A DNA stretch of 64,000 bases. Source: Isochrysis galbana. Taxonomy: Eukaryota; Haptophyta; Isochrysidales; Isochrysidaceae. Location: the NCBI GenBank assembly GCA_018136815.1, contig CM030934.1, positions 3,870,710 to 3,934,709 of the forward strand, in the 5' to 3' direction. Every line of letters starts with the position of its first letter. Position 1 is the first letter of the stretch. The translations under genes and the position numbers were made by a program. Shown piece by piece: positions 51,441 to 63,664 of this stretch. The notes beneath the pieces are model-generated. The model searched no databases. It was given only the letters and a program-made list of their open reading frames with translations, and was not told the DNA's origin.

Positions 51441-52316
51441 CACAGGGAGGGGAAGAAACCCTGAGGGAAAGGAGACCAAATGAAGGCAAGCCGCCTTGTG
51501 GAAAGTGACATAATGTATATATGTATTTGTGAAGAGCTCCAAGTTGACTCCGATTTCAGCGAAGAGCTCAACAAATACTACAAACATTGGGATTGTAGTG
51601 CCATGAGAGAAAGCATCGAGTATTTGAAGAAAGAAGTGTTCGAAGCTGTCGCAGACATGGTAATGAGTACCGCAAGAGGTATCCTACTGGGCGCGGGTCG
51701 AGACTCGCACTCCAACGCCCGCGATGGGCCTGACCTCGAGCTGACCTTCCCCCCATCCCTGGTCGCCAGGCAGGCAGAGGCCTCTAGGAGGCTGCCATGG
51801 CCAGTGAGGCGCGAGGCAAGCATGGGAGTGGCTGTGCAGGGTCGCGCGCGCGGCGAGACTATTAAGAAGTTTTTTTTTTGCCATGCACACGGCCTTGCAT
51901 GTGACGGATCGAGCGTGACCATTGGCTCGATATGCGACGTTACGGAAGGCACCCACGGCGATAGCCACGGTGGACGCAGCTTGGATACCATGGGTCGAGA
52001 AGCCCCGAGAGCGCACTCTCCCCGTCAGTCCGGCTCGCATGCTCCGCAAAATGCGCAACCGGTGGCGCGTGTGGACAGCCACCTCCGCCTCCCCTGGACC
52101 CCTCTCATTCTCCTTGGTTCTAGTGTCCGACTCATTGGCCCAAGCGCTCGGCACAGAGCTCACGTCACGCTCGACCCGTCAGCATGCCCACATATAAAAA
52201 GGTTGTACGCTTCTTTGGCCGGTGATAAAGACTACCAGGGTGGGGTGCAAGGGACACGGGTCGAAGGGAGTTTGTATGGATTGTTCTACGCACAAGAGCT
52301 GACGGCGGAGGTGGAG
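51441..52316. other. Unassigned, with AT-rich insert and tail motif
   Basis: A frame from the ATG at 51480 (SDIMYICICEELQVDSDFSE, LNKYYKHWDCSAMRESIEYL) is AT-rich and Lys/Glu-rich to about 51660, unlike its surroundings, and then decays. No family is recognised. Confidence 0.3.
51840..51880 (+). repeat. GCGAGA-ATTAAGAAG-T tail motif, copy 3
   Basis: GGTCGCGCGCGCGGCGAGAC followed by TATTAAGAAG and T10, like 19471-19510. Confidence 0.6.
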
Positions 52317-55300
52317 CTAATCGGCCGTATTTGTGGCGCTGCGGATGAGCTGCTCGTCCATGTTGCGTTCATGTTGCAGACCGTCCAATGTGCGCTCGCC
52401 GTGCGGCCCCTCGAGCACAAGCCGGTGAACCACCACTTCGTGTTGTTGGCCGGAGCGCCGCACCCGTCCTATTGACTGCTGCTCTTTGCCAACTGCAGCG
52501 ATCACTTTCTCGCCATTCTTGGCGGCGAGGCCGAGGGGCGCAAAGAGCACCACATGATGGCAGCCATGCTGCAAATTGAGCCCGGCGCCGTCTTCGTACG
52601 AGAGGAGGAGTACGCGGCATCTGCGCCGGTAGGTCTCCTCATTTGGAGGCTCGTCGAACTCGAGGACAAGCTGCGCAGCCCGCTCTTGACCATCACCCGG
52701 CCGTACTACTTCCGTTGGCAGCGGCAGCGCAGTGACCGCCTCGGCTGCGGCGTCAAAGCCACGTGCTGGAGCGAAGACTAGCACCTTCGCGAGCGGCTCC
52801 ACTTGGTGGATCTGCCGCACGCACTCGGCGAGCCCTGCGCAGCGCTCACTTGCCTCGGCTGCGGCTTGTAGCAAACCAAGCCACTTGTCCTCCTCGATGA
52901 GCTCAGGTTCGGGGCAGAGCGAGCTGCTCGCATCCCGGGCGCAGAGGCGCTCGTAACGTGAATCCTGGCCGAGGCGGACGGGTAGTAGCAGTGTGCGGCA
53001 TGGGATGGCTTCATCGACGACGTTGCGCCGCGCGGCGAGGCTAACGAATTCGCGCGCGCTGCGCACCGTCTGCGCGAGGTACAGCCGCGAGGGTACGGCG
53101 TCGTGGTAGCGCAGGAAGAGATCGCGGCCAGAGGCGCGCTCGATGGTCCGCCAATGGTTGGAGGCTCCCGTAACGTAGGTCCCAGCGCAGAGTGACGCGA
53201 GCTCTGTAATGCGCGCCACCGAGCTGAGGAGCGGAGTACCCGTCAGCCCGAAGGTACTGCGCTGCGAGAGCAGCGGCCGTGCTGCGACCTCAGGTGTCGC
53301 GATGCCGAGCAGCTCGCGCACTGCGCACGAGGAGCGCTTTGAGGACATGGCCGCCTCGTCGGCGTCATCTGTGCCCATGCACAGCGGTTCGTGGCATTCG
53401 TCCACGATAACGCGGCGCCAGATGAAGTATTCGATCGGCACGCCGCGCGTGTCATCCTTGAAGCGGCGCGCCCGGAGCGCGGGCAGCGCCATGCGTAGGT
53501 AGGAGTGCGAGAAGGCGGCCGCGGCCTCGCGGTCCTCCTGGCGACCACGTGTCTTGCCGTAGGGGTCGCGCGAGCTCGCAGAGATCCACACGCCGTAGAT
53601 GATGGTCTCCGAGTCGCCGCCGCCGGCCTCGCGGTTCTTGTTGCGTCTATGGAGGAGCGGTGGCAGCTCGGCGCCAGTGAGAGAAGTGAGCTGCTCGAGG
53701 TAGGTGTCCCGGCGCGCGTCAAGCGCGTGTGTCAGCTCGCTCTTCTCGTGTTCGCTCAGCCCGGCGAGCCGCTCCTGGGCGCGCCGTGTTTCCTTGGCTG
53801 CCTCCTTGGAGCTAGCTGAGGCGCCCTCCTCGGCCGCCTTAGCGAATTTGGCGGCCTTGCCTTCGCAGCCGAGCAAATCGGAGACGATGAGCACCACGTC
53901 CGCCTCGCGAAGCTGCTGGTACGTGATCTCTTGCAGATGGGCGGCACTTTCGATACGCCGCGTGAGTAGCTTGCCACCAGAGAAGCGCCGAATCTCCTCC
54001 TCCCATTGCCGGATGATAAGAGGGGGTACGACGATGAGCGTTGCGCGGCTAAGCCGAGGCGAGGCCTTGGTCAGCTTGATTTTCCGCGCTGTCTGTATAT
54101 CGGCGGCGATAAGCGCGATGACGGTCACCGTCTTGCCCGCACCTAGGGCGTCGGCTAGCACGCCACCGCGGAGTGGGCTAGAGATGCCCGCCTTGGCTTG
54201 AAGCTGCCAGCCAATGCCGGGCAGCTGCGCGTCGCAATAATCACGCTCGTCGAAGTGGACGTCGCCCTCTTCGATGGCCTGCATCCAGCGTAGGACAGCT
54301 AGCTGGCGCGGGTAGAGCTGCAGGCCCTCGGCCCACACCGCCGCCGGCGGCTGTTTTGCCTGCGGCTCACCCTTGCTTGAGCTGATTGGGAAGTTGAGCT
54401 CGTACGCCGAGTCGAGCCGCATGCCCACCTGCCATTCAACAGCGAGTGCCACCTTGGTCTTGGACTCGAGCGCGCGCCCACGCAGCAACTTCTCGGCGGC
54501 ACGGTGGCCCGCCACCTCGATCTGCGGCCGCACCTCCACCTTGCCTCCGCTGCGCAGCTGAACCAGCCATGCGGGTGGCCGCTCCGACATGCGCTTCTCA
54601 TACTCGTTCGACTCCACGGCGTCGTAAACGCGTCGCCCCTCAACCCATTTTTCGAGCGGCCGGCGGGGCGCGCTCCACTGGCACTCGCCCCAGCCTAAGA
54701 CCGCCACGCGCGGCGCAGTTGCAATGCCGCTCTCCGTCTCGAATACCAGGCGGAGCAGCGGCGACGCGAGCGACTCGGCGAGGCGCCGCTCTGCGAGCGT
54801 GGACGAGGCGGCTAGGATGGATAGCGAGCCGTCGGCACCCGAGTGTTCGCCCAGCTTGCGCATCGTGAGCGCCGGCATTCCCTGCACCACGAAAGTGGGG
54901 AACGTGCCGGCGTCCTGCTTCTCCTTGGACGCAGCCGGGCCGCCCTTGGGCCGGAGCAGCTGGATGCGCCGCGACGGCGTCCACTCCAGCAGCCGCGCGC
55001 TGACCCGGACGACCCTGTCATCTAGTGGCGAGCCCTTGCGCTTCTTGCGCGCCCTGGGGTCCGACTGTCTGGTAGGGGCGCTGCCGGCCCGATTGGCGGC
55101 CCGCTGGCCTAGCTCGTGCAGCCACTCGAGCACCGGCTGGTCCTCGCGAAAAAGGAGCTCGGCCACATGATGTGCACGCCCGTCATGGTAGGTTGGCGAG
55201 GAGGAGAAGACGAGCCGGTCGGGGCCGGTGCGGTCAACGTCAGGGTCCACGAACAGCCACATGGGCAGCATTGCGGGTTCGTCGCGCTTCCAAAGCGCGC

Positions 55301-58300
55301 CAAACGCTATCGAGCCACGACAAGGCTGACGGCAATAGGTGCCGTCCACCGAGGCATCGCCACGCACGCGAAGCGTGTTGGCCCAGACCTCGGCCTCGAA
55401 GTCGATCAGGCCCATCTCGGAGCGGTACGAGCGCGAGGTGTCGCCGAGAGCCGGCTCGAAGTCGAGCACAACTTTGCGCTCTTGGGGAACTTCCCACGCG
55501 CCGCTGACGTCACGTACCGGGCCGTCGGTACAGGCGAGCAGACGGGCAGCAGGCTGCAACGGGCCGCGCTGGCCGGTGCTCAGGTCAAAGACGACGGCGC
55601 GCAGGCCGTGGCCGCTGGAGCCGAGGCGGCCAATGTGGACAGCGATCACGGCGACCGCCGCTGTCATCGAGTAGGCGATGTACCGCAACGAGAAGTGGTC
55701 GCGCTCGCGTTCGATACGCGAGAGGCGGAAGAGTTGCGTGCCGATGCCGGGCGCTATGTCCGCCTCGGAGAAGCGCATGGCATCGGGTAGCGTGCGCCGA
55801 AGAATCTTCTCGAAGTCATCCAGCGCGGTGGCCGGGTCATCACGCGCCTCGAAGCGGTTGCCCTGCGGGTGCAGCTTGCGCATGCTGTGCGTCTCGAGCT
55901 GGAGCATCGCGCAGCACATGCCACACGCGCTAAGCAGGCAGCACTCGCACCGCTCCATCGCGTGCCGCGAGACCTCACCGCTCGACTCGCAAGTGCAGAG
56001 GACCGAGCAGCGCTCCGCGTGGCGTGCAAGCGGGCATAAACAGGCGGCGAGGCTGAACGGCTCGAACGCACTACACGGCGAGTTTGTCTCGGGCGCTTCC
56101 GCAGACAGCGTCGCGCGCGGCGGCGGCGGCGGGAGGCCCGACTCGCCAGCCGCGCGTCGTTGCGCATAGGGCTGGATACAGAAGGCGGCGAGCAGGCAGG
56201 CGGAGACGACAGGCATGCTCATTGCGTTGCCGGCCAAGTCGGAGAGCTGCACTTCGGACTCGCCGCCCAAGAGCAGCTGATCAGCCGGGATGCCCGAGAG
56301 GAGCAGCTTCTCGTACCCGGAGATCTCGCGACCGCGCCGCGTGTGGAACATCATGCCGCCCGGCGTAAGGCAACCGGTGATTCCCGGCCGGTTTATGGCA
56401 TCCGTCATGTGCACGTTCTGCGACAGGTCTATCAGAACGTTGTGGTGGAGCAGGTCGACGCCCGCTTCGGCGTTCTTGACCGCCACCACATCCAAGTGGT
56501 CGAAGGAGTGCTGCGCCCAATACGCAACGATGTCTTGCATCCAGATGTGCGAGAGCAGCGAGGGCGGTCGCTCGGGCCCCCAGCGGGTGAGCGGCCGCGC
56601 GCGTACGGGCATGTTGGCGCCCAGCTTCTGCGCGTCCCGCACCGACTTACGCGCACGGTCGCGCTGCGTGAGCAGGTGCACGCAATTTCGGTAACCTGTG
56701 CGAATTTAGCAAGTGAATGGGGCGGGGGTTGTGGGGAAGGAGGAGGGTGCCGCACGGAAGTGCCGTGAGCACATGAGCGCACTGCGGTGGAAGGGCGAGC
56801 ACGCACGCCTCACCCAGGTTGTACCTCGTATCAGCGTCCTTGTGCGTCGTGTAGTAGTCGACGCCGTACTGCTCAGGCGCCAGCCGGAGCGCGATTGGCG
56901 AGCGCAGCACGTCGCGAAAGCGGCGGATGCGGTCGCTGCTATCGGGCAGCAGGAAGGCCTCGACCGGGTGGTCGAGCTCCGTCTCTTGGAGCTTGACCAG
57001 TTCCGCCCACAAGTCGCCCACCTCGGCCTCGCGCAGCGCCCCGAATGTGCCTTCCTTCCAGGCGAGCAGGTAGCCGCGGTTGCGAGTGTGCGGCAGTCCG
57101 AATAGCTTTGTGTCCACCTTGTGGAGGCGAGCGTGGTACTTGACGGGGAGCTCGAAGAGGAGTTCATCATCCCCCTCAAACGAGAGGCCGAGTCGGCGAA
57201 CAAGCGCCTTGAGGTCGATCTGCTGGCCCTCCTTTAGATCAAGCTCGCGGAGCGCCTTTGCTTGCAGCAGCACTTCGCCAGTGCCCTTGGTCCAGTACGC
57301 GCGCAGCACGGCTCCAAGCCGCAGACCCACTTTTGTCTCAACCTCTTCGACGACGATCCGGCCTTTGGTGAGCTTCAGCACCGTCCGCGTCTGATCGTCC
57401 TTCTCCTTGGCGCTGCCGCCGCCCTTCTGCGCGCTCGCAAAGTTGGCCATCGCCGCCTTTAGGCCGACGCGGCCAGTGATGTAGGAGGCCATCTTCTTCC
57501 ACGGCGCACCCTGCACGTTCTCAAGAAGGAGCAAGTCATGCTGTAGCGCAAAGAGAAGATCGATGCACGCAACAAAGGTCTCGCCCGAGGTGCCCATGTC
57601 CTCGATGTCCTTTTTCGCTCCGGTCGCGCGCTTGCGCGCCGAGAAGTCCTTGCAGCTTGTGCCGGCGACGAGCACGGAGAGGTGGCCGCCACGTGGCCTT
57701 GGGATCTCGCGCTGGCCGCCGAAACTAGTGGTCGCTGCACCAGTCTTGCCGGCAGCCGACGCCTCTGCCGCGCGCATGGCGAGCTCGACCACGTCGCTGA
57801 AGATGACCACGTTGAAGTTGCGCGCAATATACGCTTGCTTGAAGGGCTCCGACTCGCAGCTCATCACGTGGTCCACGCCAAATTCGAGGCTAGCTGCTGC
57901 GAGCTCCGGCGCGAGCTCCTTGCGCGCCAGTTCAAGCGCAATGGCCGGCGCGTCAGTGCCCGAGCAGACGGTGTATAGCGCCACAGGAGGCAGTTGGCGC
58001 CGCGCGAGCGCATCTTGCAGTAGTGGCTGCATCTTCCTCGCCTGTGACTTGACGATGTGCGCCACGCCACGGTCGTTGATATCGAACGGGTCATCAAAGT
58101 AGGCCGCCTGGTGGTTGCGGTTTGACGCTTGCACAAGGTGGCCGCGCCGTGAGCGCAACTCGCGCTCACGGCTGAAGCCCGGCCGCTCAGCGGGCGTCTT
58201 CCACGCAGGCGCAGGCGGGTTGGCTTGGATCGCCAGCCATTCCTCATGCTCGGCCGCCTTCTCCGTCCGAGTAAGGTTCTCGACTCCCGCGCTCGGCAGC

Positions 58301-59355
58301 CGCTTCACCTTGGGCTCGCGCTTTCCCTTGCCCCTCGTGCCACGCCTGCGCGTTGGCACGCCATCATCCGAGGCCGAGCCGGCGGACGCCGATGCCTCCT
58401 GATCATCCTCGCCACCGCTGCCGCAAAACTCGTCGTCGTTGTGCTCAGAGCGCCCTGCCGGCTTGCGCTTGCGCCGCGCGGCCGGCCGGAAGCCTCGCCG
58501 CTCGTCCTCGGACGAAGTGAGCCCGTCCGCGGAGTCGCGTAAGAGGTCGGCGATGCTCGCCCTGCGCCGTGCCGCTCCGCGCTCCGCCGCCGCGCGCCGC
58601 GGCCGGCCGCGAGACAAGGGCTCATCCTCTGGCGCCGGAGCTTGCGGCGACGCTGCGGGTGGCTCCCCCAATCCGGCCTCCTTCTCCTCGGCGAAAGGTT
58701 CATCCGCACAGGCCTCGCCTTCCTCAGAGCGCAACCCTCCGCTGCGTGCAGCGGGCCGCTTTGTCGGCCGCTCGGCCGAGAGATTGTCCGGCCCAGCCGA
58801 ACGCGCCGAGCCCCTCCTGACCCTGCCGCCGTGCTCACGCCCTGGCCTGTCGTCGCACGCCGAGTCGCTCGCCTCCTCCTCCTCGGCGGGTGGCGGCAGC
58901 TCACGCTCATCGCTCCTCTCGCGCTCAGCACTTGGCTCCACTCTTTGCCGGCCGGCCGCACCCCGCTCACCCTGCTTGACCGCCCGAGCCCTCGAGCGCC
59001 CGCCGGCCCTATCCTCGCCGGCGGCCAAGCCCTCCTCCTCCAGCCCCCCGCCCGGCTCGTGCTCAATCCCCCTTGCCCTTCTCCATCTGTCTGCCTTCCT
59101 CTCGTCTGTGGTGCTCCACGGAAGGTGTGTGCCCTTGGGCGCTGTGAGGCGGGTGAAGGAGTCGTCGAAGGGGAAGAGCGTAACCTCATTTGATCTTAGT
59201 TCATGAAGCTCGAGGAGAGCCGGCTCGCCTGCCCTCTCTGGAGGGAGGAGAGAGGAAGAGAGAGCGCGATGCCAGCAGGGGGAGGAGAAGAATTCGAGCG
59301 GGGTGCCAGTGCGGGGCAGCGGTGGCAGTGATTGCGCGGAGGGCGGGGAGGACAT
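52317..59355 (-). CDS. DNMT5: DNMT5-type DNA cytosine methyltransferase fused to SNF2 ATPase (two exons)
   Basis: Exon 1 runs 59355-56814 and exon 2 56695-52317, with a 118-base GT-AG intron (donor GTGAGG, branch-like TTGCTAAAT, acceptor CGCACAG). The join gives RYNLG-YRNCVHLLTQRDRARK in frame and a 2,306-residue protein, the usual DNMT5 size. Residues 1-400 are disordered and basic/acidic. Methyltransferase: ALYTVCSGTDAPAIALE (motif I, about 462), VAGTSCKDFSA (motif IV nucleophile, about 567), LLLENVQG (VI), LFGLPHTRNRGYLLAW (VIII), GCLTPGGMMFHTRRGREISG and DLAGNAMSMPVV (IX-X, about 970-1010). A Cys-rich RING-like segment follows (about 1060-1110). SNF2: ADALGAGKTVTVIALI (P-loop, about 1696), VIVDECHEP, and QQSIGRVRRSGQQHEVVV (motif VI). 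DNMT5 enzymes maintain CG methylation and need ATP. No chromodomain is evident. Confidence 0.92.
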
Positions 59356-59856
59356 TCAGGTGTGCGCGGGGGCGGGGGGGGAGAGGGGGTGCAGGTTGGG
59401 GCTGGGGCTGGGGGAGGTTGGAGAGGAGGGGGGGGGGGAAGGGGCTGGCGAGGGGCAGAGGAGGGCAGACGATTCAGAGGGAAAACGGAGACGTTGAGAG
59501 AAGAGAGGAGCGGTGCGACAAGTGGCGGGAAGAGAGAGGTGGTCGCGCGAGACGAGAGAGAGCGAAGATGAGAACTAGAGTAGAGTATGGGGAGGCGGCG
59601 GGAGAGATGGGGCCGCCGAGTACTTTTAAAAGATTAAGACCGTGGAATGGACACGATGACACCGAGCGGCGGTATATAAAGTACTCTAATACTACTATGC
59701 CTCAATCAGCTGCCCCCCCCCCCCCCCCTTTGTGCGCGGAGCGATCCGCCGATTGCGTGGGGGCGCCCCGGCCCTGTTCCCCGGCGCACCCTACCTTACC
59801 AGCCCTTGAGTAGAATTTGTGGAAAACCTGTCACAAATTACTTTTTAGGGCGGTCA
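59356..59856. promoter_or_regulatory. Putative DNMT5 promoter region
   Basis: On the minus strand GAGTACTTTATATACC (about 59670-59685) and CTTTTAAAAGTACTCGGC (about 59613-59630) lie 260-330 bases before the ATG; a G-rich tract and C16 run flank them. No gene is seen. Confidence 0.4.
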
Positions 59857-62131
59857 AACTAAGTTTATACTTAGACGCGATGGAGCGCGCCGCCGCGACT
59901 CCCCTCTCCTTCGGGCCCCCCGCCGAGGGCGCCCCACCAGCGACCATGGAGCAGCCGCTATCGAAGCGGCGGCCTCCGACCACCTACCACTGCTAGCCGT
60001 GTTCGAGACGCCGTGCTACAAGCCAAACCGCAACTACGACCTGCCCATCGACGCAGAGATTATCCGAGAAGACGGAGCCGCGAGGGCGGTGGAACTCCTC
60101 TTCCGTAGGGCACAAAGCAACGCGCGTGGAGGCGGTGATCTAGCCGAGGAATGGGCGAGCGCAAAAGCGCTCGTGGCCACCTTCCTCAGGGAAGAAACGC
60201 GGGCCCGAAGAACGCCCACTATCCAATCTACACTGGAAAAAACAATCGCGACGCTTAACATAAAACTCATCAAGAAGGGGCCAGACGCAGATCTCACGAG
60301 GGAGATCGCAGAAACCAACCGCAAACTGGCGGACGAACGCGGCAAGACGCCCCTAAGACACCTCCCCATATACGCCAATCTCCGACGAGAAGACCTCCAC
60401 TCTAGAGAATTCTTCAGAAAACTCAGACAACAAAAATGGAATGGAAACATCAAAGAATTATACAAGACCTATGACTGGAACAACCCCAAACACGCCGACC
60501 AATCTACGACCACGACCGATGACGGCATCCGAAGAGAATTCAGAAGGTACTACGCCTGGCTGTACTCTCCCAAGGAATCGAGGCGAGAACCCGAACTGGA
60601 AATTACTCTAGCCGACAGGCCCCTCACCGAATCCGACAAACGCCGATTGGAGGGGCGCATCACTGTAGACGAGACCACTCAGGCCATTCGAGAAATAGGC
60701 CCAGGCAAAAGCGCGGGCCCGGACGGGATTCCGGCGGAAGTATACAAGGCTCACGAAAAACTAGTTGCACCGATCCTAACAGACCTCTACAACCAAACTT
60801 TCGACACAGGCCTAATCCCATACACTATGAGGGAGGGAGATATCATCCTACTTTACAAAAAAGGAGACGCACGCGACCCTAGAAACTATAGGCCCATAAC
60901 ACTACTACAGAGCGACTACAAGATACTAGCCAAAATACTAACCAATAGGCTAAGCAAAGTAATTGGGAACATTATATCCGACAATCAACTAGGCTTCGTG
61001 CCTAGAAGATTGATCAGCGAAGCCACCCACCTTCTGCAACTGACAAGGGCATACCTCGACGAAACAGGCGAGCCAGGCCTCCTCCTAGCACTCGACTGGG
61101 AAAAAGCTTTTGACAGAGTCATCTGGGAGTTCTACCACCTGGCCCTCCGCCTCCTCAATTTCGGGCCCGACTTCCAGCACCTGGCACAAGCACTTACAAG
61201 CGAGGCGGCAAGACCCGTCCGCACGATAAAAATCAACGGGGGCCGAAGCTACCCCTTCACGATAGGGAGTGGGATGCCCCAAGGATGCCCCCTCTCGCCG
61301 CTCACCTTCCTCCTTACGACGGAAGCTCTCACCCGCGCCATAAACAGCGACCCCGACATACAAGGGGTTAACCTCAACGGGTATGAACTGAAGATTAGCC
61401 AGTTCGCCGACGACACGGCGCTCATCACGAGCGACTACACAAGCCTGAAGCGGGCCCTAATGTGGGTGCGGACGCACGAACGAGCCACGGGGGGCAAAAC
61501 AAACGAAGCCAAATTTCAAGGAATCCGAATGGGCTCGCAAAGGCTACGCAAGCCGCCGTGGGACATGCGTAAATACAACTGGATAGAGAACGATCAATAC
61601 CTCACCATACTAGGCGTCCCGCTAGGAGCCCCGGAAGCCCTCAAGCCCTTCTGGAAGAAACTCGCAGACAAAGTAGACAGCAAAACAGCCAGATTGGCGC
61701 CGATTACGCGACACATGACCATATTCGGTAGGACCAACATAGCGAACTTTATAATATACGGCACACCACGCTACTGGATGCAAACGTTGTCAGCCCCTAC
61801 TTGGTTCCACGGGAGAATCCAAAAAGCGGCGGACAAAATTCTATGGGAGAGCCCTTACACAGGCAAAATCACGAAGTGGGTGAGGCACCCACAATACCCC
61901 GTACACGACGCGGAGTGCGCATCACGAACAATGGGGATCGGCCTCCTCCACTGGACAACGCACGTGAGAGCTCTACAAACAAAATGGATACTAAACTACC
62001 TCAACGCAAGAAAAGCTATTTGGAAGCATGCGCTCGACGCGTGGTTCTGCCGGACTGGACTCGGCCGCGGGGCAGTCCTATCGGGAGGACGGGCTTGGGC
62101 GAGGGCGAGCGCGACGACGGAGCGGACATAA
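59857..62131 (+). mobile_element. LINE with reverse transcriptase, internally deleted (copy B)
   Basis: The leader AACTAAGTTTATACTTAG and the ATG at 59880 (MERAAATPLSFGPPAEGA) are kept, but at about 59965-59972 the sequence jumps to the end of the endonuclease (ASDHLPLLAVFETPCYKP), so the endonuclease body is gone. The frame then stays open to 62131 (about 720 residues): NYRPITLLQSDYKILAKIL, DNQLGFVPRRLISEATHLLQ, LALDWEKAFDRVIWEF, GMPQGCPLSPLTFLL and QFADDTALITSD with the catalytic FADD, then the thumb (KWILNYLNARKAIWKHALDA) and divergent sequence. The C-terminal zinc knuckle is absent. RT residues are intact, yet this copy could not retrotranspose alone. Confidence 0.85.
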
Positions 62132-62439
62132 CTGGGCGGATCGGGTTGGATAGGCTGGGGCTTGGGGATTGGTGAGGTTTGGTATTGAGGTAGTGTTGAG
62201 AACGAGGGACGAGAACGGGAACGAGAACGAGAACGAGAGCGACGAACGAAGAACGACAGACGACAGACGGCTAGGGGCCGACGGACCGACGAGATGACAC
62301 TACACTCACGTCAACACTCTCCACACTAACGTATCCTTATCACGGAACGCACAGGAACCCGCTGGCAGACCGAACAAGGAAGAGAATGCCGACAAGAGAG
62401 CGACGGGGCGACGGACGATCCGACGGGGGCGACAGTTAC
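62132..62439. other. AACGAG-repeat rich spacer
   Basis: GAACGAGAACGAGAGCGACG repetition at 62200-62260; similar in style to the CTCTCG-rich gypsy 3' region on the other strand. No gene. Confidence 0.4.
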
Positions 62440-62812
62440 GCACAGGAATAAGGAGGGAATCTTTGGAAAACCCTTAAGTGATTTGATGAAGACCGAAGTA
62501 AAATAGCGCCACGGTATAATCCAACGGCCAACACCTGAGGGGGAATCAGGGTCACACAAGGGGGCGGTTCCTTGCACCGGCGATACCTGAACGCGCACCT
62601 TAGCCTAAAAACGCGAGGAGCACGCAAGGAGGTAAGCCAGGTGAGGGGCAAGCAGGCGACAAGGGAGGCGACAAAGGAGGCGAGGGCAACAAGGGCGAAT
62701 GGCGAATGGGCGAATGTAGGATCCTGCAACGGTGACTCGTGGCTAGCCTGCAAGGAGGGAACATAGAAACGCAAACAACTTCTAAAACAAAAAGGTCGAT
62801 CGCGGATGCGAC
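62440..62812 (-). mobile_element. Gypsy leader/LTR copy
   Basis: On the minus strand TGTCGCATCCGCGATCGACC begins at 62812 and is nearly identical to 38401-38705. It then continues TTCATCAAATCACTTAAGGG, a part found also at 17607-17650 but absent from the full gypsy element, where different sequence begins at 38706. Confidence 0.8.
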
Positions 62813-63664
62813 AGTTTAGAGCCAGGAACCAGGAACCAGGAAGGACACCCCTACCAGGAATCGGACCCCCACCCCTCCATCTGCTGTCGCGAGTCGCGAG
62901 AGAGGTCCACGCACGCGCACCACAGCTCAAAAATGTAAAATGTGGCGCAACCCCAGACTTTTTGGCTGTGGTTGTGTCGCCCTCAGGCCATCCCTAGCAG
63001 ACCTAGCCTTGGGGAGCCTCAGAAAAATACCGTCAGGGGAGGGGGAAGAAGGACATTCCAGTCAACCAGTCAAGGAATTGACCGGGTACCTGGGACTACT
63101 AGACAACGGCGCGTGAGCTCCATCAACTCTCTCATCACACCGCCGAAACGCACCGTCGGCTCGCCCGCCGCCATCCTCACCTCATCACCCGCTTCTTTCT
63201 GTGTGCCTTACCACTCATCAGCGGTCTCGCCGTCGTATTCTCTCTCTCTCCCTCCACGAGAGTTCTCTCCCTCTCCCTCCCTCTCTCTCTGCCCTCTGTT
63301 TACATGGTTTGGAGAGTGGAATATTCTGGATGATGCTGCGAGTCAAGTACCCGCCGAGAGAGCCGTCGGCAGGAGGTCCACCGCGGAATCCACACTGGTC
63401 AATCAAATCACCACCGCAGTCTCTATTCTCTCTGCCCCCCCCACCCTTCCTCCTCATCGAGAGCCCCCCCCCCCCCCCCCGCTCTCGTCCTCTAGTACGG
63501 GGTGCATACTACTTCCGCCTACAACATCGGTGATTTGGTATTCCTGCAGACCGAGCCTCCCTTCCCCCAGAAATCATCGCGTAAACGGTCGTTTCATTCC
63601 ACTGGACAGCGGTGCCCCTGCCGGACACATAAGATTCCCTCCCCCCCCCCCTCCGCCCCCCCCC
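62813..63664. promoter_or_regulatory. Upstream region of AdhE
   Basis: Unassigned to about 63200, then TCTC-rich tracts, C18 at 63464-63480 and CTCTAGTACGGGGTGCATAC at 63489, about 175 bases before the ATG. No gene is seen. Confidence 0.35.

Noticed and set aside
51480-52475. 331-codon frame overlapping the DNMT5 3' end
   Set aside because: Only its first 60 codons look protein-like; the remainder changes composition and runs antisense into DNMT5.
52388-59206. Many plus-strand frames across the DNMT5 locus
   Set aside because: Antisense shadows; none has domain signal while the minus strand is continuous.
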